64,000 bases of DNA from Diploptera punctata (taxonomy: Eukaryota > Arthropoda > Insecta > Blattodea > Blaberidae): positions 1,550,001 to 1,614,000 of the forward strand of contig JASPKZ010007432.1 in the NCBI GenBank assembly GCA_030220185.1. Reading direction: 5' to 3'. The translations under genes were made by a program, and so were the position numbers. The notes under the pieces are model-generated. The model made no database searches and was not told the origin of the DNA. It saw nothing but the letters and a program-made list of their open reading frames with translations. Positions 12,224-24,200 of the stretch are shown piece after piece. Within the stretch, counting starts at the first letter, position 1. Every line of letters starts with the position of its first letter.

Positions 12224-15200
12224 CTGAAAATATTAAACTTTCATTGTACCAGTTACACAATAAATGGATAAACTGAAAAATTAAAGTATTCACGTAGACT
12301 TTCACGGCCGGAGTTGCTATGATGATCTTAAAGAAGATTTTCGGGCTGTAGGCCATGGTCGTGAGGCTTGTAGTTCCCCAACATTTTGCCAGAGACTGCA
12401 TCTGGCATCCTCAACCCTTGAGGATGGAGTCTCTGGTGAAACGTTGGGGAAATACTAGCCTCACAACCATGGCCTATAGCCCGAAAATCTTCTTCAAGAT
12501 CATCATGAAAAATTAAACTTATTTTTTACAATTTAAAATTATAATATAAAATTATGATGGAGGAGACAAACCTAAGAGGTATATAATTTTATATTATAAT
12601 TTTAAATTGTGATTAACACCTCAACAGAGTTTACAATGAATTTTAATAATGTTCATTATTTTTTAAAATCAAATAATTAGTGAAAAAATAATTATACAAG
12701 TCCCATATCATAGCCTAGTGGTTTAAGATACTGTACACCAGATGGCAGGTTGGAAAATGGTGGTAATGGCAAAATTTCAACAGTTGGAGTTTGAACAGTG
12801 ATGGAAGTGAAGGCCTTTGAAACTAATATCGTGAAAACACAGTACTTTATGAGGTGAGATGAAAAAACATTTAATCGACTCAATTTATAAAAAGAGACAC
12901 ATGTTAATATGATGTGATCCCCAACCTTATTTTTCAACCTGAAGCCTGAAATAAGAGCCCTCTGAGCAAAATTTGTCAGCTTTTCATTTCCATAATTAAA
13001 TTGCAATACTAAAGTATCTGCTGTTCAAGAGCATCATTAAAAAATATATATAAACAATTTTTGTTAATAAAAAGAAAAGGAGCTTATCTTTTATTTCTTT
13101 ATCAGCTTGAGGATGAACAAAATCTGTATATTTGATATTATATTTGTACAGTTAAGTAGAGAATTGTACAGTTAATAGAATTAGTATAATTATTTCCTAT
13201 ACTCCAACTGAACATAGGGACCAAGGAAGAACAAAACATCGGTGGAAAGATCAAGACTATCTTTATTAGGTTTACCGTCACAGGTCACATTGGCCTAAAA
13301 CAGTTTTGTTCATGATGATGATTTCCTATGACACCTATATAATTGGTACCATAATATAAACTCAAAATTATAATAGTGTACAGAACTAGGCATAATTTTT
13401 TTCTCTTCAAATATAATTTTTCAAAATTATAAACTTACCATATCTAATCCATCTTGAGTTTTAAAATTCCTTATTGTTTCTGTCAGTATGTAGCGCCATG
13501 TAGATCGATTATTTTCAAATCTAGAATAAGTATAAATAAAACAGGAATCAAAAGTTATTTAAAATATTGGAGAATAAAATTTTATCATAGGAAACTTCAC
13601 ATTAAATAAATATTATTTACTTTAATTTTTTATTATATTATGCCTTTTTAACAATTAAAATAATATAGGCCTATTTTAAGATAATGTTTAAAAATTTTTA
13701 TAGTAGTAGATTTTATTACAATGAATAATACAGTTAATAGTGAGTGGAGAACATATTTTAATCGACTCACCTCATACATTTTCAAACTTCTTTGATACCA
13801 ACGGTTTCAGACAATGTCATGTCCTTCATCAGTCATGGCGTCCACTGATGAAATTCCGTGATTGTTGATTTCCTTAGTGACATCACCTCTTGTGCTGCCA
13901 TCTTTCGTTGGGATTATAAACTTTGTAATTAAATTTTTATCCACCGGAAAATCGAAATTCATAGATCGATATTTATTCTTCTGAATGAATATCATTTCCC
14001 AAATTGTCAATTCCAAACGATCTATGAATTTCGATATTCCGGTGGATAAAAATTTAATTACAAAGTTTATAATCCCAACGAAAGATGGCAGCACAAGAGG
14101 TGATGTCACTAAAGAAATCAACAATCATGGAATTTCATCAGTGGACGCCGTGACTGATGAAGGACATGATATTGTCTGAAACCGTCGGTATCAAAGAAGT
14201 TTGAAAATGTATGAGGTGAGTTGAATAAAATATGTTCTCCACTCACTATTAATGATGTAACCTCATAATGTTTACTTCCCAATATTAATTTAAATATAAA
14301 TAATACAGTACTAAACAGAATTATTTACAAGTACAAATGTATCAAATGGGCAGCAAGCTGTAAGTACTTTTGACAGTCATTATCAAAACAACAATGTTTA
14401 ATAATAATATTAACCCATTCACAGCATAAAATACTACGTGGTACAGTCATTAAGTTTTGAAACTAAGCGCATAGTGGCGCTGTATTGCGCTATAGTGCAT
14501 AGGTGGTGCCGTGGTATGGTACTTTGTCAGTTAGTTTCTCGTCCCAGCAAGAGACAATTGAGTGCATACACTGCAAGCAGAACTACAGTCTTGTTGTGAC
14601 GGTGATTTGAATGCGCATGTCGGAACTCGAAATGTCACAGAGTAACATCAAGTTCTGTCAGAAATTAGGCAAGACCACTGCCGAAACATTTCAAATGATG
14701 CAGCAAGTTTACGGTGAGTACGCATTGAGTCTCAGTGTTGTGTTTAGGTGTCACTGGCGTTTTTTGCAAGGAGGAGACAGTTTGGAAGATGATGTGCATA
14801 CTGATCGGCCACAAACAATTCAAACTAAATGCAAGATCGAAGAAGTTGTAATGTTGGTGCATGCTAACAACTCCCAATCAGTAGACGATCTGGCAGCAGA
14901 GGTAGGGGCCAGCCATGGTACTTGTTACAAAATTCTTTCTGAAGACCTGAACATGTCTCATGTTAAGTTATGTAGATAGGAAATAACACTATGAGGTTTT
15001 TTAATATTGTTTATTTTTTATTATTTCACTCATCTCATACTTCATACTTTATGAAGTATGAGGTGAGTAAAATAATAAAAAATAAACAATATGTCTCATG
15101 TTACCCAGGACAGTGTGCCAAGAATCCTGTTGCAAGATCAACGTGATGATCACATGACAATTTTTTCTTTCCTCACATGAAAGCAATTCTACGTGAGCGT

Positions 15201-18200
15201 AGATTTCATTCTTCTGAAGAGGTCATGACTGCCATAAGAGAAGCCATAAGGGACCTTCCTACCAACATCTTTCAGTGGTGCTTTCAATAGCTATACCTAC
15301 CACCATTGGCAAATGTGCATAACGGCCAAAGGCGACTATTTTGAGGGAGAATGTGGTTCTATTTAAGTGTACACCTAGTTATCAGCATCTTGTGAAACAT
15401 TCAGATTCTTGTGGGTGCCTACTCTCCAGGCGTAAAGTCTCAGAACTTAATGACTGTAGTAGTATATTGATACTAGTTAACATAAATGGTGATTATATTT
15501 ACCAAGTTTCAATTAATTTTTTTAAAAAATATTATTACTATCAGTTTGTCAGAATACAAATAACAATAACTTACCTTTCCTGAAGTTCATCAAAATTCTG
15601 AGAGAGGAAGCTGAATAGCATATTATGACCTTTGTTACTTCCAACGATCAAATTTATAAACAACTGCCAATCAGAATCTGAGATTGTTGCATTATAGTCT
15701 TCAAGTGTTCCATTCAAAATCCTAAAGAAATTTCATGTTTTGTGTAAGACATATAATTATTATATATAACTTTTATATGAAATATTATCATCTTTCCTCA
15801 TAGAGTAAAATTCAAATCATAATGATATATGGAAGAATTTTGTTTAAATTTTCCCAGTAGACCCTATGTTAATAATATCATGTGTCTCAAGCAATAACTA
15901 GTAAATTAATATGGGGGAATAGATATTTTATGACTGATTCCACATGAAAAAATTCCAACTTGTTTATGTTAATCCCTCAGAGTGGGTACAGTTAAATGAC
16001 CGGATATACCCTGTTGTAGGAGGAGAGTTCACAGGGATTTAAATCTAGCTATTCATTGCAAGTATTCCAATAACACATTTAAATGGAAATATCTTGAGTA
16101 ATTTAAATGTTTTTGCAATTTGTTCATAGTGAACCTTTAATATAATATTTAATTAATTAAATTTATTATGGTTCTCATGTAACATCTCTGCATGTGTAGA
16201 CTTATTGATGATTGTTGTGCCACAGTTTAAATGGGCCCTATTTGTAAGGTTTTCACATAAATAACACAGTGAATTGCACTAGGATTCATTTGAAGAATTC
16301 AGAGAATTGCCACTTCCCTTACAACACAATGAAATAAATAATAAATAAATAAATAAAAAATCAGGAATATATCAAATTGAATGCATTAGTTGTGGAAAGA
16401 TATATATAGAAGAACAAAAAGAAACCTAAAAATAAGAACCAAAGAACACATAAAAGATATTAAAAATGGGGAAATAGAAAAATCTGCAGTTGCTGCTCAT
16501 GTTTGGTCTGAAAAACATAATATAAATTTGGACACTAAATTATTAAAACAGTTAGAAAATACAAAAGAGCTGACTATCTGGGAAAAATCTATATTCAGAA
16601 AAACAAAAACAGAGTTATGAATTTTGAAATACTGACGGAATGTGACCTTGTTTGGAGGTTCTTTGGCCAACCACAGGATGGAGCTGACATCGACATCCAG
16701 GGTGTGCAACATAAATATAACCAGTCTGGACAAGCTGATGATAAAACAGAATTGTTTTGAAACATGTCCAAGAACAAATCAACATTAATATTGAGGTAAG
16801 ATGATCAGACTGAAAATAATATAACACAATGAAATATTAACACAAAGAGAAGGGTCTTCAAAAAAAAAAAAGACCAGAATGGGCTTCAAAAATTAGTTTG
16901 GTGTGATAAATCTTCAAAGCGTAAACCTGTTTGACACTCTGGGCACCAATAAGTGGATTTTTTTCCCCCCCTTATGTTTACTTTGTTCATGTTTATTACA
17001 AACACATTGCTTTTATGGGTTGACCTTCTTTCCTGTAGGGGCAGTCTTCTCCAAATGTGTCTTTCTAACATTATGGAAACACTATTTTAGGTGGCACTGT
17101 GGCCCTGGGGTCGACTCAGGCTCTAACTGAAATGTGTACCAGATGCTTGTTATGGGCCGTCAGACAGAGATAAAAACCCAGCATACATAAAGTGCTGATA
17201 GTCTAGAAAAAGTGGGAGCCTTAACCTCCTTATATCCCAAGGAGCTACTAAGGCTTGTAGTGGTACCACTTTACCTTTTAGATACTCAATGAATAGTAGA
17301 CTAACTACCTTTCCATAATATAAGGGTATTGTCAATTGAAATATAAATATCATCTGAAATTTACTGTTGAGGTACTGTACTATAGCATAAATCGAGAATA
17401 ACTTTTTTGGGCCTTTATATGTAGTGAATTTTGCATCATTATTGTTAAAAATGAAAAGATTTGAAAAATAGATTTAATTTGATAGACAAGTTAATCTACA
17501 AAAGGAAAAAAAGGCCAATTTATTTTTCTAAGAAATCCTTTAACAAGTTATAAATATAAGACAAATCTCAGAGGCCACAAGAATAAATGCATATATAAAA
17601 TTATTTTAACTTGTTACTCAGGGCCGTCATTGATTAATATATGCATTAATAAAAATTTGAAGTCTCTATATAAAAGTTATATAAATAGGAAATAGTTAAT
17701 GTAAATACAAAGATCATAACAACAGTTAAAAGCAGTGCGTGCAGCTAGCGTACACATCATGTATCTCTGCACCAGTTGAAGAATTCAACCTGCTTACATG
17801 TCAGGTACCTCCATACTGACAGGTTAAAATCAATTATTGGGAATCAATACTGGTTGAGTGATCCACTGATTTATCATACCTCTTCCAAGCTAGTTCCCTC
17901 AAATCTTAGTTAATGTTATTCTCCCACCTCATTCTGGGCCTGCCTATTGGGCAGTTTCCCTCTGGTTTTCCTACAAGGAATTTCCATGCCCCTCTTTCAT
18001 TCTGCATTCATGCCACAAAAAAATTCACCTAAACATCTCTAGTTCTACATACTAGTGCATAGACCACTATGCTATCTGGGCATCACATTTTAGAAGGAAA
18101 TTTTTCTCTCTCTTATATAATTCCATGTTCATGCAACAGTGAACCTCTGTCCATATAATGCAACCTGGTTACTTCTTATACAAGAAAATTTTAATAGGAT

Positions 18201-21200
18201 TTGATACAACTATTATAGCTGTAATGGACATGTATTATAGCTGTAGATTAATATGTTTTAACTGAAATATTATACTGAGCAGATCTTATTAAATATAAGC
18301 TTAAATTAATCCAACAATTCTTGTGACATCAAGTTAAATATTGGCCATGCATAACATTAAATTTTTTCCCTCAGGATACAATGCTGCCAATATGAGGTAT
18401 GTGAGATCTGAGCATTGAAAAGTTTCTATTTATAGTAACATTTTGTGAACATGTTTAAATGGTTAGGCAAAGCCTATTTAAAGGTGACGGGTCTGGAATT
18501 ACTGCTTTGTGATCATACATATATATCATCATTATCCATGCAAGTATTAGGCCATGTAGCCTGTTATGGTCATGTAGCCTGTTACAGTCTCAAAGAGAAA
18601 TTTTCCATACCAGTACATCACTTTTCTGGATGTCCCAGCATATACATATTTAGATGTTATAACTATATTTTTGACATTTGGCAATGAAGACAAATATGAT
18701 ATGAAAAGAAAAATTAATGCTTCAGTCGGGATTTGAACCCAAGTCTCTAAACTCTGTACATTTAGCGCTCTAACCAACAGAGCTACCCAAGTATTCCAAC
18801 ACAAACATACATTTTTCTTATATATATATATATACACACACACACATATACACAGAGTTTTCTTAATATTTTTAGTGTTAAAATGAGTTCACCACATTCT
18901 ACATTTTAGTTTTTATGTTGGTAAAAGTTGTTTGTGGTAAAAGGATTTGAGAAACTGTTGTAATTAATTTACCACACTCATTTTAATAATGTCCATCCAT
19001 AGTAATTCTGCCTGAAGGCAGGTCCTTCACAGCAATCATAGCATTTTCATGCTATGCTTGCAGCTTTACTAGGGAATTGTAGGTGTGGTAGCTTCCCATT
19101 GCATTCCACACAGGTGAAGGATGATGATAATGATAAGGATGATGATGATGGCCATACGATTTAGGGGACCATTTGGGCCTTAAAGTTTTCCTGACATTTG
19201 TCTTAAAGGTGAGGAAAAATCCCGATAAAAACCTCACCCAGAAAAACTGCCCCAACCAGGGATCGAACCCGGGCCTGCTGCGTCACAAGGCACAGCGGTG
19301 GACTTTAATAATGTAAACGTATAAAATTTAACATACTATCAAATAATTTATTTTACATTATAGGATCATAAAAACAAAGTGGTTGTTGATACAAATTAAT
19401 GTGGTTTTGTGATTTTTTTATTCATGGTTTATGTATTTTATTCAATTCCTGTATATTTCATGATTTCATAATATGGTGCAATTGTCTGATTGCGCAGTAC
19501 GTCTTATTTATTTTTGAAGAGAAAATTTTTCACCTAGACCGAGATCCGAACCCTGGTCTCTTCAAATATAATTTATCCTTCAGTGAGAAGTGTTAAATTA
19601 ATAATAAAAACATCAAGTCTTATTTATACCTATGTCATCATGTATTTGACAATGCTGCTCTTTGTTACTCTTAACTTTATATGTAACAACACTGTAATAG
19701 TGTATCGTACATACTGTATGTTCTTTCTTTTGTTCATGTCACTAGCATCACAGCAAGTCCGTAGCTAGGTCACACATACATCGAACTCCAAAAACAATAA
19801 ATATAAGATAAGTTGAGTGAAACTTAATTGAAATTATTAAGTGAGTTCATTTGAGGATCAATCATGTCCTATCATCAAGAAATGATTAAGAATTAAGTTT
19901 GATGAACGAATGAGTCACTTATTATTTTACCTCATATTGTATGTTTTTTTATACACGGGAACTGCAGTTTTCAAGAGGACATTCCTCTCATTTTTAACTG
20001 ATATTATGAATACTGGATTTTCGTTGGAATCTTCATCTATAATATTGCCATCTGGTGTTGATTTGATGGAATTTGAGATCAGGTCCTGTTCATCGGGAAT
20101 TTCAAATTTCATGGATCTAAATTTGTTTTTCTGAATATATATCTTCTCCCAAACTATCAATTCTAAAGGTTTTTCCAAATGTTTTAGCCTCTTTTTCAAT
20201 TTTGTGACTCTCCAGCAAGCTGCAACAGCTGATTTTTCAATTTCACTATTTATGTATTTCAGGTGATAAGTAATTTCCTTGAATTGTTTACCTTTATTTG
20301 AATCAGATTGCAGGATGGTGTATTCTTTTAATCTTTTTTGTTGTCTGAATTTCTTCTTCTTCCTTCCAAGTATTAGGCCAAGGCCTGTTACGATCCTATA
20401 GAAAATTTTCCCTCCAGTGTTTCATAGGACGGCCCAGTGATCTTCGTCCTCCTGGTATATAATTATAAACAGCTTTGGGGATCCGATTTGAACTCATTCT
20501 TTCAAGATGGTGTTTCCAATTTAGTTGGTACTATATATAATTGTAGGCTTTCACGGCCGGCGTCTTGATCCATATTTGGTTCGTCTTCCGGGCTTATAGG
20601 CCGTGGTCTGGTTGTCTTCTTACTCGACGTGTCGTCTACTGCTGCGGTAGACCTCTGCAGCTGACTGTTGAGGAGTTCACAGAGAGCACGCAGTATCTCC
20701 TGATGAGGTCTACCGCAGCAGTAGACGAAACATCGAGTAAGAAGACAACCAGACCACGGCCTATAAGCCCGGAAGACGAACCAAATATGGATTAGTTGGT
20801 ACTGTTTAATATATTCCAAAATTGGCGTAGTCTTCAATTCTTTTAAGATATCAGTGTTCCTTTTCCGATCCCATCTGGTGTAACCCGCTGTTCTGCGCAT
20901 GAATCTCATTTCATAAGCCATTATTCTGCTTTCATGTTGTCTTTTTAGTGTCCATGCTTCACTACCATAGGTCAACACTGGTCTAGCCAAAGTGTTATAT
21001 AAACATAATCTGGTGTTTTTTTGTACAAGGGATGGTTTCATAACTTGATTAATAATTCCCAAACTTTTATTATAACTAGTAATTTTTTCAGGGATATCCT
21101 TTTCATCCCAGATAGAGAGATAATATCCAAGGTATTTAAATTGATTAGATCTCTCTAAAATTTTATTCTGAATTTCTTTAATTTATTTATAATTATTTAC

Positions 21201-24200
21201 TTTTCAAAACCATTTAAATTAGCTATGTTCAAAACGTGATTGTATTCTTTCTTAATCTTCTTCATTTGGTGGAACATTTAATAATCTATGTATCAAACTG
21301 TTGAAAATTGCATGTTTATGCGCAATATGATTGAAACCTAAAGACTTTATATAATTGCCTGTATGAGTATCCTTCCTGTAAGTATTGAATTTGATATTGA
21401 TTTCCCATTTTTAACTATGAATTAAGTTTGAGTCGCAAAGAACCGCTACACATTTGTGTTACAGTTTATCAGCAATAATAAATCATGTATTACTCACTTT
21501 ACATTTGGACATTATTTGCACCTAAATTAAAACTAAATTTTTTTTTTGGACATATAACCAGCGCCTATGTACATATGTATTCTATAGTCTAACAGAATTA
21601 TTCAGCGATACATGTACAAATGCAACATATGGTATAATCTAATGGATCATGAGATTACTTAAAAGAACTATAATTTATAATTTTAACTTACCTTTCAACC
21701 ATTACATCGTAGTCTGGACAATTTTGCATCTGTCTGAGCAAGTTAATTCTCTCTGGATATGGTCTGTTTGATATAAACTGCACAAGTTCTTGAGCTGGTG
21801 ATACCCAGTCATCTGTCTCATTCCACATTACATCTACACAGAACAGTTTATCATGTGTCCTGTAAAATCAATATTTCAATATCAAACTTTCATCAAATTG
21901 CAATTATCAATCACTCATGCAACTTAATGTTGAAGATTTAGCTGAAAGTCCATGAGAGATAAGTAGAAAGAATATGATGCATTAGCCATTATGTGATTAA
22001 CCCTCTTAGAGCCAGGCCTGAATGCGTGTGCTAGAGGTTTAAATGCCAAAGCCGTCACGGTCGGCTTTAAAGTTCCAGCATTTAAATTGCCAGAGTCGAT
22101 TTGATCGGCTGTCTTAATTTTGCATAGTTTAACTAATTTTTTGGCATCCTATAGTAAAGGAATGCAAATTGCACGTTAGGGGAATCTTTTGACCCTGCTT
22201 TAATAGATTTATGAGAGTATTTTTGCTTTCACTAGGGTAGTTTTACAAGTTAAAAACAAGCTCCTTCAGTTAGTTGCAGATGTTAAGTGTGGATTTTCAA
22301 GTCGCAATGACAAGCGGTTTTAGTGAAATTTTTAAAGCTGGTGTAGATGACAAAAATTTAATTGAGTATTTTGATCAAGGTGAAGTTGATTCCGATGGAT
22401 TATTTTCTGCGAGTGACAATGATGATTTGGGCTCTGAAAGTAGTGATGGAACTGTACCAGACGCCCCCCCCCCCAGAATCACTACATATTAAAAAAAAAG
22501 GCATTTACGTGCTTCTAATGGAGCTTCCTTGGTTCAATTTGATGTACAGGTAAAAAAAGATAATGGTATTGTTATCTGTGATGACGACGATGGTGATGAA
22601 AACGATATTGAAAATTTCAGAGAAATATTTCCTACCGAACCTGACCCAAATCCTGAACCTCTTTTCACATTCATGAAACTGCCTGGACCAAAACATATGC
22701 CTCCTCCTGATTCCCCTCCAATATCTTATTTCAATCTCTTTTATTCATCCATCATATGATCATTAAGTGCAGAATGGTTTGAGAAGAAAGAAAAAAAATT
22801 ACTATGAATAATGATATAACAAACAGTCCTGTATGTGGTGTTAAGTTACTGCCTAGGAAACTAGAAAGACAGTGCGTTGTATGTCATTCCCCACAGCAAC
22901 GGAAGAGATCCAGCGTTAAGTGTGAAAAAGGGTTGCATACAAAGTGTGGAACACTACATAAGTGTAAAAAATAGGTTATTTATTATTAATGCAAGATTTA
23001 TTATTAAGGCTTCTAAATCCATTGTAATATATGTTTCTCTGTTAGACTAAATTTAGTGATAGGTTTACACATTTTTCATAGTGTTAGTGTTAATTTTAGT
23101 GTCAAGAAAACATTAGTGTTAATTAACAGTTACTAAAAATAAAGATTGAGTTATTCAGCAACAAGTCTTCTTTCCAGAAAGTTTAGGTGAGTACCATAAG
23201 AATAAAGAATAATTATTATACTTAATTAGCTCATAGATATTTTTCCTTCCCTTTCAGTCTCTCTCTCTTTTTTTTTTTAAATTGTATTCGATGTAGGTTC
23301 GATGTTTTATGTGATTTCATAATTGAATGAATGCAATTCATTACAGTATTTATTTTACCGTTGTAATATCAATTTTAAAACAACTTTTTAAAATTAAAAG
23401 TATTAAAAAATATTTCACCGTGCACAAATATCATGTTTAGTTAAATTTATTAATAATACTTTACAATAATTAAAGACACTGACAATAGCTGTGAAGATAC
23501 AATTTTCCAAAATAATAATGAGACAGATTCCATAATATCATTGGAAGAATTGAACAATAGTTTAAAGAAATTAAAAAATGGGAAGGCAACTGGCACAGAT
23601 GGTTTGAATTCTGAATTGTACAAATATGCAGGCAAACAGTTCCATGAAAGACTGTTGTCCTTCTTTAATAATGTATTCAAAAATGCAGATATACCACAAG
23701 AATGGAAGACAAGCATTGTTATACCCCTGTTCAAGAAAGGAGACAAGAGAAAAATGGACAACTATAGGGGAATCAGTTTGTTAAACACATGCTACAAAAT
23801 TTATGCAGACATTTTAAATGGAAAATTGAAAAGTTTCAGTGAAAAATTCCTTATGGAATGTCAAAATGGATTTAGGAAAGGACGATCTTGTATTGATTCA
23901 GCATTTTCTGTTAAACTATTGCTTGAAAAAAGAAGAGAATTCAACTTAGAAACACATTTTGCTTTCATAGATTTTGAAAAAGCATTCGACACAGTCAAGA
24001 GATCAAAACTCTTAATATATTGGAAGACAGAAATATACCAAATTTACTTCGGCAGAACATACAAAATATTTACAAAGACAACACCATAAAGATTAAATTA
24101 AATAACAGATTTTCTGAAGAAGGAATTATAAATCGTGGTGTGAGACAAGGCTGCCCCCTATCCCCAACACTCTTTGCAATTTATATCAATGAAGTAATAT

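Larger units (their letters stand above)
13732..14253. mobile_element. PLE-derived fold-back, family A, about 250-bp arms
   Basis: The two arms are inverted copies from TTAATAGTGAGTGGAG to the centre near 13990, differing at a few positions. Each reads as the C-terminal end of a PLE endonuclease (MNFDIPVDKNLITKFI, then GDVTKEINNHG) and ends in a hammerhead-like motif. There is no complete protein. The mobile unit probably spread as an inverted terminal-repeat structure. Confidence 0.8.
20380..21150 (-). pseudogene. LINE C-terminal fragment split by a fold-back
   Basis: The minus strand reads SLVQKNTRLCLYNTLARPVL, TYGSEAWTLK and MRFMRRTAGYTRWDRKRN. After the insertion it continues with HHLERMSSNRIPKAV and GRPMKHW. 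The frame is open across the first part. The 259-bp fold-back at 20533-20791 splits it cleanly. Confidence 0.8.

Noticed and set aside
20502..21062. One 186-codon frame running through a LINE and the fold-back
   Set aside because: It is a chance fusion of LINE sequence and the inserted fold-back; only the LINE part is protein-like.
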